DNA of 64,000 bases from Planotetraspora thailandica (GCF_016863335.1 NZ_BOOR01000010.1:186001-250000), one strand, 5' to 3'; counted from the stretch's first letter, positions 43,879 to 55,628 are shown. Notes: generated by a model not told the origin, from the sequence alone. Program-made: numbers and translations.

Positions 43879-44534
43879 CCCCGCGCGAGAACGGTTCCGA
43901 GGAGGAGCCGGTGATCCGCGACAAACGGAAGATCGACCCAGAGACCGGGACGGTCCGCCGGCCCGCCGGTGAGGCGGCCGACGAGGCCGCTCCCGGCGGC
44001 GAGGAGACGCCGCAGGCACCGGCCGACAGTTCCACGGCCGGTCTGCTCGCGGAGCGGACGGCCGACCTGCAGCGGCTCCAGGCCGAATACAGCAACTACC
44101 GCAAGCGGGTCGAGCGAGACCGGATCGCCGTCAAGGAGCACGCGGTCGCAAGCGTGCTGAGCGAGTTCCTGCCCGTGCTGGACGACATCGGCCGGGCCCG
44201 TGACCACGGTGAGCTCACCGGCGGGTTCGCCAAGGTCGGCGAGTCCCTGGAGGCCGCCGTCGGCAAGCTGGGGCTGACGACGTTCGGCGCGAAGGGCGAC
44301 CCGTTCGACCCGACCGTGCACGAGGCGCTCTTGCACAGCTACTCGGCCGACGTGACCGAGCCCACCTGTATCGAGATCCTCCAGCCCGGTTACCGGATCG
44401 GCGAGCGCATTCTGCGCCCGGCGCGTGTCGCCGTCGCGGAGCCCGCGGAGGACGACGAGCCTGTGGTGGTCGCCGATCTCGGCGACTCCGCCGCCGAAGA
44501 CCGCAGCAGGTCTGACGAATCCGGCGACAACTGA
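43875..44534 (+). CDS. grpE: Nucleotide exchange factor GrpE
   Basis: The 219-aa DnaK partner has a disordered acidic N-terminus and a long coiled coil ([20 protein letters not shown]). The beta-domain holds the signature [17 protein letters not shown] and [20 protein letters not shown]. The GTG start overlaps the dnaK stop as GTGA. Confidence 0.96.
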   Translation: MTPRENGSEEEPVIRDKRKIDPETGTVRRPAGEAADEAAPGGEETPQAPADSSTAGLLAERTADLQRLQAEYSNYRKRVERDRIAVKEHAVASVLSEFLPVLDDIGRARDHGELTGGFAKVGESLEAAVGKLGLTTFGAKGDPFDPTVHEALLHSYSADVTEPTCIEILQPGYRIGERILRPARVAVAEPAEDDEPVVVADLGDSAAEDRSRSDESGDN

Positions 44535-44544
44535 ACATTCGGAA

Positions 44545-44576
44545 GCCTCTCCCGATCATGCAGGATCGGGAGAGGC
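44545..44576. terminator. 13-bp hairpin between grpE and dnaJ
   Basis: GCCTCTCCCGATC pairs perfectly with GATCGGGAGAGGC around ATGCAG. There is no U-tract, so it may be a partial terminator or processing site that sets dnaJ and hspR levels lower than dnaK. The loop region GATCATGCAG equals part of the 53-bp repeat block. Confidence 0.65.
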
Positions 44577-44613
44577 GACCAGATCTTCCCCTTTCGTACG
44601 AAGGAAGCGATAG

Positions 44614-45792
44614 ATGAGCACCAAGGACTACTTGGAGAAGGACTACTACGCCGTCCTTGGTGTGCCCAAGAGCGCGACCGGCGAGGACATCAAGAAGGCC
44701 TACCGGAAGCTCGCCAGGAAGTACCACCCGGACGCCAACCAGGGAGACGTGAAGACCGAGGAGAAGTTCAAGGAGGTCTCCGAGGCCTACGACGTCCTGT
44801 CCGACACCAAGCGCCGCAAGGAGTACGACGAGGCCCGCACCCTGTTCGGGTCGGGCGTCGGCGGGTTCCCCGGCGCGGGCGGCCAGCGTGGAGGCTTCAA
44901 CTTCGACCTCGGAGACCTGTTCGGCGGCGCCGGCCAGCAGCAACATGGCGCCGGAGAACGGCTGGGCGACCTGTTCGGCGGCCTGTTCAACCGGGGCGGC
45001 GGCAGCGCGACGCGCACGACGCAGCGCCCCCGGCGGGGTCAGGACATCGAGTCGGAGGTCACCCTCTCATTCGGCGAAGCGGTCGACGGCACGACCGTGT
45101 CTCTCAGGCTCACCAGTTCATCCGCCTGCACCGCGTGCGGCGGCACCGGCGCGAAGGCCGGCACGACGCCCCGTGTGTGCCCCACCTGCGACGGCACCGG
45201 GGCGGCCAGCCGCAACCTGGGCAACTTCGCCTTCTCCGAGCCGTGCCGCGACTGCCGCGGCCGCGGGCTCCTGGTCGACGACCCCTGCCCGGTCTGCGAG
45301 GGAAGCGGGCGCGGCAAGAGCACCCGCACCATCCAGGCCCGCATCCCCGCGGGCGTGGGCGATTCCCAGCGCATCCGGCTCAAGGGCAAGGGAGCGCCCG
45401 GCGAGAACGGCGGCCCGGCCGGCGACCTCTACGTTCAGGTCCATGTGAAGCCGCACCCGGTCTTCGGGCGCAACGCGGAGAACCTGACGGTGTCCGTGCC
45501 GGTCACCTTCCCCGAGGCCGCGCTCGGAGCCGAGATCCAGGTGCCCACGTTGCACGGGATGCCGGTCAAGCTGCGCATCCCGGAAGGCACGCCGAACGGC
45601 CGTACGTTCCGCGTCCGTGGCCGTGGGGCCGCCCGCAAGGACGGCACCAAGGGTGACCTCCTCGTCACCGTCCAGGTGACGGTGCCGCAGACCCTCGACG
45701 ACAAGGCTCGCGCGGCGCTGGAGGAGTTCAGGGACGCGACGGAGGGCACCGACCTCCGTGACGAGCTGATCAAGCAGGCCAGAAGCGAGTGA
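44614..45792 (+). CDS. dnaJ: Chaperone DnaJ (Hsp40)
   Basis: The 392-aa co-chaperone has a J domain with the HPD motif ([10 protein letters not shown]), a Gly/Phe region with [18 protein letters not shown], and four zinc-finger repeats ([32 protein letters not shown]). The C-terminal substrate domains are present. An AAGGAAGCGATAG site precedes the ATG. It is the DnaJ1 type encoded with dnaK in actinomycetes. Confidence 0.97.
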   Translation: MSTKDYLEKDYYAVLGVPKSATGEDIKKAYRKLARKYHPDANQGDVKTEEKFKEVSEAYDVLSDTKRRKEYDEARTLFGSGVGGFPGAGGQRGGFNFDLGDLFGGAGQQQHGAGERLGDLFGGLFNRGGGSATRTTQRPRRGQDIESEVTLSFGEAVDGTTVSLRLTSSSACTACGGTGAKAGTTPRVCPTCDGTGAASRNLGNFAFSEPCRDCRGRGLLVDDPCPVCEGSGRGKSTRTIQARIPAGVGDSQRIRLKGKGAPGENGGPAGDLYVQVHVKPHPVFGRNAENLTVSVPVTFPEAALGAEIQVPTLHGMPVKLRIPEGTPNGRTFRVRGRGAARKDGTKGDLLVTVQVTVPQTLDDKARAALEEFRDATEGTDLRDELIKQARSE

Positions 45793-45796
45793 GCCG

Positions 45797-46144
45797 ATGG
45801 ATGCCAACTTCTTCAATCTGTCCGACGACACTCCTGTCTACGTGATCTCGGTAGCCGCCCAGCTGTCGGGGCTGCACCCGCAGACCCTGCGGCAGTACGA
45901 CCGGCTGGGGCTCGTCAGCCCCGGCCGTACGGCGGGGCGCGGGCGGCTCTACTCCACGAGGGACATCGTGCTGTTGCGCGAGGTCCAACGGCTGTCCCAG
46001 GAAGATGGCATCAACCTGGCGGGCATCAAGCGCATCCTCGAGCTGGAAACCGAGGCGATGCGCCTGCGCGACGAGGTGGCCCGGCTCCGGGGAGAGCTGA
46101 CCTTGATGCGGGCTCTGGTCCGCTACGAACTGCCACCTGCCTGA
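45797..46144 (+). CDS. hspR: Heat-shock repressor HspR (MerR family)
   Basis: The 115-aa repressor has a MerR helix-turn-helix: [41 protein letters not shown] coiled coil for dimerisation follows ([21 protein letters not shown]). It binds the HAIR sites before dnaK, forming a feedback loop with DnaK. It starts 4 bp after the dnaJ stop. Confidence 0.96.
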   Translation: MDANFFNLSDDTPVYVISVAAQLSGLHPQTLRQYDRLGLVSPGRTAGRGRLYSTRDIVLLREVQRLSQEDGINLAGIKRILELETEAMRLRDEVARLRGELTLMRALVRYELPPA

Positions 46145-46171
46145 TCTTCGAAGCGAGGGCATCAAACACAT

Positions 46172-48757
<2,586 letters not shown>

Positions 48758-48854
48758 GGTCTTTCCCACCATTGAGGCAAGCCGTCCCCGCACTTTTCCC
48801 TCGCTGCTACGTTCGGCGTTCGTCGGATTACCGTAAGCAATCAGGGGGACGTCG

Positions 48855-50390
48855 ATGTCCAGGACATCGCGAAGTATGCGGGGGCGGTGCGTCGTTCTGG
48901 CGGCGGTGACCGCCGGGGTGAGCTGGCTCGCGACCGGCCAGGCGACGGCCGAGGGCGGCGTGGCCGCGGACGCCTGCCGGCCGCAGACGACGGGCTCGGC
49001 GGCGAGCCTGAACTACCTCACGCCGCCAAGTGGCGTGCTCAGCATCGCCGACACCGCCGGGGCGGCCGCGGGCCGCGGGCTCACCACCCTGCCCGGACGG
49101 TCCGCGGCCGGGTCCCCGGGCCGGACCCTTCCCGTGGAGAAGGGCCCCAAGCCCGGCCAGGACGCCAAGCAGACCCGGAACGTCAAGGAGACCCGGGAGG
49201 CCCGGAACGCACAGGCGCCCAAGGCCGTCGGCGCCCAAGGGACGACGACCACGCAGAACACGACAACCACGCAGAACGTCAAGGGGGCGCACGGCCCGAA
49301 GGCGGCGCAGGACGCCAAGACGGCCCAGGGAACCCAGCCCGCCCAGGGAACCCAGCCCGCCCAGGGAACCCAGGCCGCGCAGGGAACCGTGACGGCCCCG
49401 GCGACCCAGGGGGCCGGCAGCGCGAAGCCCGTGCAGGACGCCACGACCACCAAGAACGCCCAGGACGTCAAGGCCGCCTCCGGCGTGAAGAGCGGTCAGG
49501 TGGCCAAGGGCGCCCACGCGGACGGCACGATGGTCCCGCAGGCCGCGGCTGACAAGCCCGCCCACCGCGATCACCCGAAGACGCTTCCCGGTGCCGTCTC
49601 CAATGCACCGGAGATTCTTCCGGGGGTTCCGGGCGGGAAGGCGAACCCGGCCGGGGCCGCCACGAAGGCCCTGCCTGCGCAGGCCCCTGACGCGGCTCCC
49701 GCGATGAACGCCGCTCAGGACATGGCACAGGAGGTGGCCAAGCAGACCACCACCGGCGCCTCCTCCGCGGCCAAGGCCGCCGGCCCTGCGGCGAGGATGT
49801 CGATGGTCCCTCTCATGTCCATCGCACCCTCGCGGCCGAAGATGGCGAGCCAGGCGTGTGCGCCGTCGGCCCCGGTGTCCGCTGCCGAGCACCGCCCGAA
49901 GGCCGGCGACCACCGGGCGGGCCATGACGGCGCCGACAGCCACAGGGACGCCGGGACGCGCTCGGGCGCCGCGTTCCTCCCCGCCCATCCGCATGGCCGT
50001 CCCGAGCACAAGGTGCCGTCTACGGTCGTCCAGCCGGCGGACAAGAGGCACGGTGCACGTGACGACGCGCAGGGACGCCAGGACTCCGCCAAGTCGCACG
50101 ACGGATCCGGGGCGACCGGCAGGTCCGCGGCCGACGCGGCGCGCAGGCATGACGAGGCTCGCCGGCACGGTCCCAGCAAGCACGGCGAGGCCCAGAGCCC
50201 GTCCGAGCAGCGCATCCAGGGGGCGAACTCGCGGACCGGCGTGCTTCACCCCAAGGCGCCCGCCCATCCGCAGGGCTCCTCCCCCGCTTTCCCGGGCGAC
50301 ATCACCGCTCCCGCGCTCGCCAGGACCGCGAACGCGCGTACGGTCGCGACGCTCGCGAGGAACGCGGCGGGAAGCCCGATCCTGCCCTGA
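48855..50390 (+). CDS. Low-complexity Ala/Pro/Gln/Thr-rich exported protein
   Basis: The 511-aa protein has a signal peptide (RGRCVVLAAVTAGVSWLATG then QATAEG), one cysteine soon after the cleavage site (DACRPQTTG) and almost no hydrophobic core afterwards. It has imperfect repeats: TTTTQN twice, AQGTQP four times (18-bp DNA units), and many AK, QD and KG dipeptides. The C-terminal third is His/Arg/Asp-rich (HRAGHDGADSHRDAG). I do not recognise a family; the composition suggests a disordered wall-associated or matrix protein. GGGGGAC precedes the ATG, and a strong terminator follows. Confidence 0.7.
   Translation: MSRTSRSMRGRCVVLAAVTAGVSWLATGQATAEGGVAADACRPQTTGSAASLNYLTPPSGVLSIADTAGAAAGRGLTTLPGRSAAGSPGRTLPVEKGPKPGQDAKQTRNVKETREARNAQAPKAVGAQGTTTTQNTTTTQNVKGAHGPKAAQDAKTAQGTQPAQGTQPAQGTQAAQGTVTAPATQGAGSAKPVQDATTTKNAQDVKAASGVKSGQVAKGAHADGTMVPQAAADKPAHRDHPKTLPGAVSNAPEILPGVPGGKANPAGAATKALPAQAPDAAPAMNAAQDMAQEVAKQTTTGASSAAKAAGPAARMSMVPLMSIAPSRPKMASQACAPSAPVSAAEHRPKAGDHRAGHDGADSHRDAGTRSGAAFLPAHPHGRPEHKVPSTVVQPADKRHGARDDAQGRQDSAKSHDGSGATGRSAADAARRHDEARRHGPSKHGEAQSPSEQRIQGANSRTGVLHPKAPAHPQGSSPAFPGDITAPALARTANARTVATLARNAAGSPILP
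49323..49394 (+). repeat. 18-bp coding tandem repeat (four units)
   Basis: Units starting GCCCAGGGAACCCAGCCC at 49323, 49341, 49359 and (with changes) 49377 encode AQGTQP, AQGTQP, AQGTQA and AQGTVT. Its length is likely to vary between strains by slippage. Confidence 0.85.
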
Positions 50391-50407
50391 CCGCAGGGGA
50401 CGACGCA

Positions 50408-50435
50408 CGTCCCGGCCGGCGATCCGGCCGGGACG
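50408..50435. terminator. 12-bp perfect hairpin, first of a tandem terminator pair
   Basis: CGTCCCGGCCGG pairs with CCGGCCGGGACG around CGAT. It ends directly at the start of a second hairpin with a U-tract. Confidence 0.7.
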
Positions 50436-50464
50436 AAAGGGGCCGTGGATTACGGCCCCTTTTT
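50436..50464 (+). terminator. Intrinsic terminator after the low-complexity protein gene
   Basis: AAAGGGGCCGT pairs with ACGGCCCCTTT (11 bp) around GGATT and runs into a T5 tract, the canonical form. Together with the hairpin before it this gives a strong stop. The A-run also makes it usable in the other direction. Confidence 0.88.
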
Positions 50465-50522
50465 CGTTGCCCGCACCCGATCGTCCGTCAGCCCACGGCC
50501 GGGGGTGACACGCGATCTGGTG

Positions 50523-51080
50523 TCAGCGGCTGACGTCGAGCAGCGCGTCGAGGTCGTCCTCGGGCAGACCGAGGTCGACGCGGATGCGATATCGCGTGCG
50601 CAGCAGGACTTCTCTCATCGTGCTGCCGTCGGCGCAGGCGAGCACCCCGTCGGTGGCCCATTCGTGGGCGCCGTCCAGATCGCCGTAGGCCACCAGCGTC
50701 TCGGCGACGGTGAGCGCCGTGGCCGGGTTCCACGGCCCCGTCTTGATGGCCGCGATGACCTCACGGGCCTCGTCGGCCCGTTCAAGCTCGAAAAGCGTGT
50801 CGGCGATGCCCGATCGCGGGTCGATGAGCACCTCGCCGCCGTCGTCGACGGCGCTGCGGAAACGCTCCAGCGCGACGTCCGGCCGGCCCGCCTGACGCCA
50901 TTCCTCCGCCGCCAGTACGAGGATCGCCGCCCTCGACACCTCACCGGACTCGTAGCCCTGAGCCAGCGCATCGAGCTGGGCGGCGAGGGCACCGTGGTCA
51001 TCGAGCAGCAGGGCCTGTTCGAGCAGTCGGTCCAGCTGCTCATGCGTCACATGTGCCACAGTGCCGAGGCTACCGACCAT
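50523..51080 (-). CDS. TPR-like repeat protein
   Basis: The 185-aa helical protein has about four TPR-like helix pairs (LDRLLEQALLLDDHGALAAQL; AAILVLAAEEWRQAGRPDVALERF; GIADTLFELERADEAREVIA; LTVAETLVAYGDLDGAHEWA, each given by segments). It probably is a scaffold; partners are unknown. Start candidates are the ATG at 51080, GTGs at 51059 and 51050, and an ATG frame to 51122; homology to the repeat starts near VTHEQLDRLL (51050). Confidence 0.65.
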   Translation of the reverse strand: MVGSLGTVAHVTHEQLDRLLEQALLLDDHGALAAQLDALAQGYESGEVSRAAILVLAAEEWRQAGRPDVALERFRSAVDDGGEVLIDPRSGIADTLFELERADEAREVIAAIKTGPWNPATALTVAETLVAYGDLDGAHEWATDGVLACADGSTMREVLLRTRYRIRVDLGLPEDDLDALLDVSR

Positions 51081-51221
51081 TGCCCGACTTTGCAGGGACA
51101 ACCGCAGGCATTCACGAAGCAACGATTAGTACACGTTCGACCACGAATCGTGTCTCAGTACGGTTGACCGGGCATATTGCCCGCGCTGTGCTAAACGGAG
51201 CGGGCGGGGGAGCGACTGGTC

Positions 51222-51662
51222 ATGTCCAAGCGGGTGATTGTGACACTTGCCTCCGCAGCCGTGCTGTCCGCCGTCGTTCCGGGCCTGGCGGGTTATATGG
51301 CCTCTCAGTACGAGGCCCTCGCGCAGACCCGCAAGGAACTGGCGCGGCTTCAGACCCAGCTCCGCATGGCCGAGTTGAACGTCGAACCGGCCGCCGCCGT
51401 GCCGTGCGGGCCGAACTCGGCCACGCAGAGCACCCGGGAGCTCCAGATGCCGCGGAACACTCACTCACGGCCGTGGCAGAACTCGGGATACATGCAGGAT
51501 CTGTCGCCCACGATATGGAGCTCGCTCGCCGTCCCGGACATCGATCCCTGGTCGCGTGAGCTGGGACATCACCCTCACCACGGGGCACGGCACGTCGACA
51601 TCCCCGGGGGCTGGCCGGCGTTCGATCACCCGGCGCCGGGGCGGAGCTGGCGCGAAAGATAA
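51222..51662 (+). CDS. Hypothetical exported protein
   Basis: The 146-aa protein has an N-terminal signal or anchor (MSKRVIVTLASAAVLSAVVP, then GLAGYMA) and a short coiled coil (YEALAQTRKELARLQTQLRM). The rest is a His/Pro-rich disordered tail. I recognise no family. A GGGCATATTGCCC inverted repeat lies about 50 bp upstream. Its 3-prime end overlaps the convergent tetR gene by 37 bp, so the end may be shorter in practice. Confidence 0.55.
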   Translation: MSKRVIVTLASAAVLSAVVPGLAGYMASQYEALAQTRKELARLQTQLRMAELNVEPAAAVPCGPNSATQSTRELQMPRNTHSRPWQNSGYMQDLSPTIWSSLAVPDIDPWSRELGHHPHHGARHVDIPGGWPAFDHPAPGRSWRER

Positions 51663-52330
51663 CCGTGCACCAGCCCCCGCGCCTCCGCGAGGATCTCCGG
51701 AGTGCCGCTGGGGTCGTGCCGGAACGCGAGCTTCAGCACGGCATCCCCCGCCTCCATGGCGACGAGGATGGCACGGTCCACCTCCTCGCTGTCGACCAGG
51801 CCGAACTCCTCGAACAACAACGCGCGCAGGCGGCCCATGATCACGGTTCCGCTGTCGGCCACGGCGTCGACCGCGTCGAGGTCGAGGATGTCGCCGAAGT
51901 GGAGCGAGCGGAATCCGGGGACGGTGCGATGAAGCTCGACGTACTCGTCGATGATCGCGTCAACCGCCGCCCACCATCCGTCGAAGTCGTCGGTGATGAA
52001 GCGGCGGCCGACCCTCGCCACGAACAGCTCGACGTTCCTTCTGGTGAGCGCCTGGCTCAGGGCCCGCTTGTCGGGGAAGAACTGGTAGACCGAACCGATC
52101 GCCACCCCGGCCCGCTCGGCGACGCGGGTGGTCGAAAGCGCCTCGTATCCGCCTTCGTCCAGCAACTCCGCGCACGCGTCGAGCATGCGCTCGACCCTGC
52201 GGGCGCTCCTGCGCTGCGACGGCCTGCGACGCAGCGGTTCGTCAGGGCGAGGCGAGTGCGACGACGCCCGCCCACCTGAAAAACGTTCCACATCGTGTAC
52301 GTGCTGGCTGGACACACGACCATCTTGCAC
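51626..52330 (-). CDS. TetR-family transcriptional regulator
   Basis: The 234-aa protein has an extended disordered N-terminus (about 45 aa) and a TetR helix-turn-helix (YEALSTTRVAERAGVAIGSVYQFFPDKRALSQAL, about residues 63-97, given by its ends). The ligand-binding domain follows. The start is a GTG at 52330; a GTG 5 or 13 codons later is possible. No obvious target gene lies next to it. Confidence 0.9.
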   Translation of the reverse strand: MQDGRVSSQHVHDVERFSGGRASSHSPRPDEPLRRRPSQRRSARRVERMLDACAELLDEGGYEALSTTRVAERAGVAIGSVYQFFPDKRALSQALTRRNVELFVARVGRRFITDDFDGWWAAVDAIIDEYVELHRTVPGFRSLHFGDILDLDAVDAVADSGTVIMGRLRALLFEEFGLVDSEEVDRAILVAMEAGDAVLKLAFRHDPSGTPEILAEARGLVHGYLSRQLRPGAG

Positions 52331-52411
52331 GCTGGACGGCGCCCCGGTCAGGCCTTACTCAGCAGTCGTAGGGAAATGCCCGGCAACTCCCCTCCGTCGC
52401 ATTCCGCACGA

Positions 52412-53509
52412 TCAGGTTCCTTGTCCGGGCGTGGCGTCCAAGCCCGTGCAGCCGCGGAGGTTCTTGTAGCCCGCGAGCGCCTGTTGTCTGGCCGTACCGG
52501 TGTCGGGGATGGGGATGCCGCCGTTGATCCGGGCCGGGGTCCACGCGTCCTTGAGGACCTTCCTGCCGTTGATCGTGAGCGTCAGCACGCCCGTCCTGCC
52601 GGTTTCCGGCCCCCAGTTGTAGAAGGCGAAGTTGCCCAGGCCGTACTGCACGTAGGCCTGGCCCGCGTATCCGCCGCCGAGCAGCACGTGCGCGTGGCTG
52701 CCGACGATGACGTCGGCCCCTGCCTCGGCGAGGTCCGCGGCGAGGCCGCGCTGAACGGCAGTGGGGCAGGTGGCGAGCTCGGTACCCCAGTGGAGGAACA
52801 CGATCACCGTGTCGGAGTTCTTACGGGCCTGCTGTACGGCTTGGAGCAGGCGGGGCTCGTTCTTGGCCGAGGCGAGGCCGGGTTTGTCGCCCTTCGCCGT
52901 CCAGGCGGTGACGAACTCGTCGTCGAGCACCTGGGTGGCGCCGATGATCGACACACGGTTGCCCTTGACCGTGGCCCGATAGGGCCGGTAGGCGGACGCC
53001 TCGTCCTTGCCGATGCCGATCACGGGGAACCTGGACTGCTTGATCGAGGCGAGGGTGTCACGCAGGCCGCTTTCCATGTAGTCCATGCCGTGGTTGTTGG
53101 CCATGGTGACAACGTCGACGCCGGCGGCCTTGAGCGCCGTGAACGCCGTGGGCGGCGCGCGGAAGGTGAACTGCTTGCCCGGAGCGGGGGTGCCGCCGGT
53201 GGTGATGGCCGTCTCCAGGTTGAGCGCCGTCAGGTCGGACCTGCGCAACACGTTCGCGATGGGGCCGAGCGCCGTACTCGGGTTGCTGTCGAGGCGGGTA
53301 CGCAGCACTCCCTCGAAGTGCACGTCGCCCGCGAAGGAGATCGTGTACGCACGGCGCGCGGGCTTGGAAGGCTTCGGTTTCGCCGCGGGCGCGGTCGCCT
53401 TCGTACCCGCAGGTGTAGGGGCGTCTTCACCTTCGGCGGCCGTGCAGGCGGCCACGAACAGGAGGAGGAGAGCGGGGAGGAGGGCTCGGCTTCGCACGTT
53501 CCAGAGCAT
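52412..53509 (-). CDS. CapA-family lipoprotein (poly-gamma-glutamate synthesis-like)
   Basis: The 365-aa protein has a lipobox LLLLFVAAC (Cys22), a Pro/Ala/Lys linker and a calcineurin-like metallophosphatase fold of the CapA type: SFAGDVHFEGVL, LNLETAIT, DVVTMANNHGMDYMESGL, VFLHWGTE, VIVGSHAHVL and YGLGNFAF. The metal ligands (D, H, N, H) are present. The Bacillus protein serves capsule synthesis, but lone actinobacterial copies have unknown substrates. I chose the ATG at 53509, which gives the signal peptide; the frame is open to 53527. Confidence 0.85.
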   Translation of the reverse strand: MLWNVRSRALLPALLLLFVAACTAAEGEDAPTPAGTKATAPAAKPKPSKPARRAYTISFAGDVHFEGVLRTRLDSNPSTALGPIANVLRRSDLTALNLETAITTGGTPAPGKQFTFRAPPTAFTALKAAGVDVVTMANNHGMDYMESGLRDTLASIKQSRFPVIGIGKDEASAYRPYRATVKGNRVSIIGATQVLDDEFVTAWTAKGDKPGLASAKNEPRLLQAVQQARKNSDTVIVFLHWGTELATCPTAVQRGLAADLAEAGADVIVGSHAHVLLGGGYAGQAYVQYGLGNFAFYNWGPETGRTGVLTLTINGRKVLKDAWTPARINGGIPIPDTGTARQQALAGYKNLRGCTGLDATPGQGT

Positions 53510-53574
53510 GCCATCTATTGCCGACATAGACGCGATGCAAAGGATTCGTCACGAAAGACTGGGAGAGTTCCTTT

Positions 53575-53605
53575 ACTTGAATCATTCAGGTCTAGTGGCT
53601 AGCGT
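53575..53605 (+). promoter_or_regulatory. furA-katA promoter with an overlapping Fur-family operator
   Basis: ACTTGAAT-C-ATTCAGGT (53575-53591) is an inverted repeat matching at 7 of 8 positions per arm. It includes the -35 box TTGAAT (53577-53582). A 17-bp spacer leads to -10 TAGCGT (53600-53605). A FurA-type repressor bound here would block polymerase, giving autoregulation as in Streptomyces and Mycobacterium furA-kat genes. Confidence 0.78.
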
Positions 53606-53612
53606 GGTGAGT

Positions 53613-54107
53613 GTGGGAGACGCCATCCGACTTCGCCAGGCGGGCTTGCGGGTAACCGCTGCCCGGCTGGCCATCCTTCAGACCGTGAGGAACGGTGACC
53701 ATCTCGACGTGGAATCCATCCACCGCGGGGTGTGCGATCGCGTCGGACAGGTATCCCTGCAAGCCGTCTATGACTCGCTGAACGCGCTCCAGCGCGGCGG
53801 GCTGCTCCGCCGCATCGAGCCGGCCGGCAGTCCGACCCGGTACGAGACACGCGTGGGAGACAACCACCACCACCTCGTCTGCCGCGAGTGCGGCAAGGTC
53901 ACAGACGTCGACTGCGCGGTCGGGCACGCCCCCTGCCTGGAACCCGTCTTCAACGCCGGGTTCCTCGTGGATGAGGCAGACGTCATCTATTGGGGCCTGT
54001 GTCCCGACTGCCACGCCGGCGCCGCTGAAGAAGCCGACACGCATACGCGCGTCACGCCCCCCGAGTCCGCATCCCTTGATGAGGAATCCCGGAGGACAAC
54101 CCCATGA
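53613..54107 (+). CDS. furA: Fur-family peroxide-responsive repressor (FurA/CatR type)
   Basis: The 164-aa metalloregulator has a winged helix (LRQAGLRVTAARLAILQTV; VSLQAVYDSLNALQRGGLL), the metal-site HHH near residues 85-87 (DNHHHLVC) and two CxxC zinc motifs (Cys90/Cys93 and Cys130/Cys133). It controls the catalase encoded next. The frame is open far upstream, but the promoter ends at 53605. The GTG at 53613 is where transcription should start, giving a leaderless mRNA; the GTG at 53607 is the alternative. Confidence 0.9.
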   Translation: MGDAIRLRQAGLRVTAARLAILQTVRNGDHLDVESIHRGVCDRVGQVSLQAVYDSLNALQRGGLLRRIEPAGSPTRYETRVGDNHHHLVCRECGKVTDVDCAVGHAPCLEPVFNAGFLVDEADVIYWGLCPDCHAGAAEEADTHTRVTPPESASLDEESRRTTP

Positions 54108-55552
54108 CCGACAGGCCGACAACCACCACCGACGCTGGCATTGCCGCGCCCAGCGACGAGTTCTCGCTGTCCGTCGGCCCCAACGGGCCCCTGCTGATGC
54201 AGGACCACTACGTCATCCAGAAGATGGCCCAGTTCAACCGGGAACGGGTTCCCGAGCGTGTCGTCCACGCCAAGGGCGGCGGCGCGTACGGCGTGTTGCA
54301 GATCACCGAGGACGTCAGCCAGTTCACCAAGGCCGGCCTCTTCCAGAAGGGCAGGGAGACCGAGCTCTTCCTGCGCTTCTCCACGGTGGCGGGCGAACTG
54401 GGCAGCGCGGACACGGCGCGCGACCCCCGCGGTTTCGCGATCAAGTTCTACACCGAAGAGGGCAACTACGACCTCGTCGGCAACAACACGCCGGTCTTCT
54501 TCATTCGTGACCCCTCGAAGTTCTCCGACTTCATCCACAGCCAGAAGCGGCGCGCGGACAACCACCTGCGTGACAACAACATGCAGTGGGACTTCTGGAC
54601 GCTGTCGCCGGAGTCGGCGCATCAGGTGACCTTCCTGATGAGCGACCGCGGCACGCCGAAGAGCTGGCGCCACATGCACGGCTTCGGCTCCCACACGTTC
54701 CTCTGGTACAACGCGGCCGGCGAGAAGTTCTGGGTGAAGTACCACTTCAAGACCGACCAGGGCATCGAGAACTACACCGCCGCGGAGGCCGAGGCGATCG
54801 TCTCGCGGGACGCCGACCACCACATCCGCGACCTGTACAACGCGATCAAGAACGGCGACCACCCGTCCTGGACGGTGAACGTCCAGATCATGCCGTTCGA
54901 GGCGGCGGCCGACTACCGCTTCAACCCGTTCGACCTGACCAAGGTGTGGCCACACGGCGACTACCCCGAGATCACGATCGGCAGGTTCGTCCTCAACCGC
55001 AACCCGGAGAACTACTTCGCCGAGGTCGAGCAGGCCGCCTTCGAGCCTGCCAACCTGGTGCCCGGCATCGGCGCGTCCCCGGACAAGATGCTCCAGGGCC
55101 GCCTGTTCTCCTACCCGGACACCCACCGCTACCGCATCGGGCCCAACTATCTGCAGCTGCCGGTCAACCAGCCGAAGGTGCCCGTCCACAGCTACAACAA
55201 GGACGGCGCGATGCGCTACAGCAATTCGAGCGACCCGGTGTACGCGCCGAACAGCGCCGGCGGCCCGGTGGCCGATCCGTCGATCTTCGCGGGCGAGAGC
55301 TACCACATCGCCGGCGAAATCATCCGCAGCGCCTACACCAAGCACGCGGAGGACGACGACTTCGTGCAGCCGCGCGCCCTCTGGGAGAACGTGCTGTCCG
55401 ACACCGACCGGACGCACCTCGTCAGCAACATCGTGGGCCACGCGTCGGCCCCCGAGGTCACCGGCGACATGAAGAAGCGCGTGGTCGACTACTGGACCAG
55501 CGTGCACAAGGACCTCGGCCAGGGCGTCGCCCAGGGCCTCGGTCTCGCCTGA
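54104..55552 (+). CDS. katA: Monofunctional haem catalase (small subunit, clade 3 type)
   Basis: The 482-aa enzyme breaks down hydrogen peroxide. Essential residues are visible: His55 in RVVHAKGGGAYG, Asn128 in NNTPVFFIRD and the haem ligand Tyr337 in RLFSYPDTHRYRIG. It overlaps the furA stop by 4 bp (ATGA) and has GGAGG 8 nt upstream. Haem would come from the pathway encoded elsewhere in the window. Confidence 0.97.
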   Translation: MTDRPTTTTDAGIAAPSDEFSLSVGPNGPLLMQDHYVIQKMAQFNRERVPERVVHAKGGGAYGVLQITEDVSQFTKAGLFQKGRETELFLRFSTVAGELGSADTARDPRGFAIKFYTEEGNYDLVGNNTPVFFIRDPSKFSDFIHSQKRRADNHLRDNNMQWDFWTLSPESAHQVTFLMSDRGTPKSWRHMHGFGSHTFLWYNAAGEKFWVKYHFKTDQGIENYTAAEAEAIVSRDADHHIRDLYNAIKNGDHPSWTVNVQIMPFEAAADYRFNPFDLTKVWPHGDYPEITIGRFVLNRNPENYFAEVEQAAFEPANLVPGIGASPDKMLQGRLFSYPDTHRYRIGPNYLQLPVNQPKVPVHSYNKDGAMRYSNSSDPVYAPNSAGGPVADPSIFAGESYHIAGEIIRSAYTKHAEDDDFVQPRALWENVLSDTDRTHLVSNIVGHASAPEVTGDMKKRVVDYWTSVHKDLGQGVAQGLGLA

Positions 55553-55573
55553 CCCCCGTTTCCCTGAAAAAGT

Positions 55574-55612
55574 GTGCGGCTTGCGCCCGTTCTCCTGGGG
55601 CACAAGCCGCAC
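55574..55612. terminator. Hairpin after katA
   Basis: GTGCGGCTTG pairs perfectly with CAAGCCGCAC around an 19-nt region that can pair further (GCCC with GGGC). It lies 22 bp after the katA stop and before the convergent DUF397 gene; there is no U-tract. Confidence 0.65.
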
Positions 55613-55628
55613 GCGCGTTCTCGCGAAA

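Noticed and set aside
41740-44019. 759-codon open frame antisense to dnaK
   Set aside because: It mirrors the third-position GC of dnaK and has no recognisable domain; the sense strand is unambiguous.
46145-46171. HAIR operator directly before clpB
   Set aside because: The 27-bp gap has no CTTGAGT or ACTCAAG arms.
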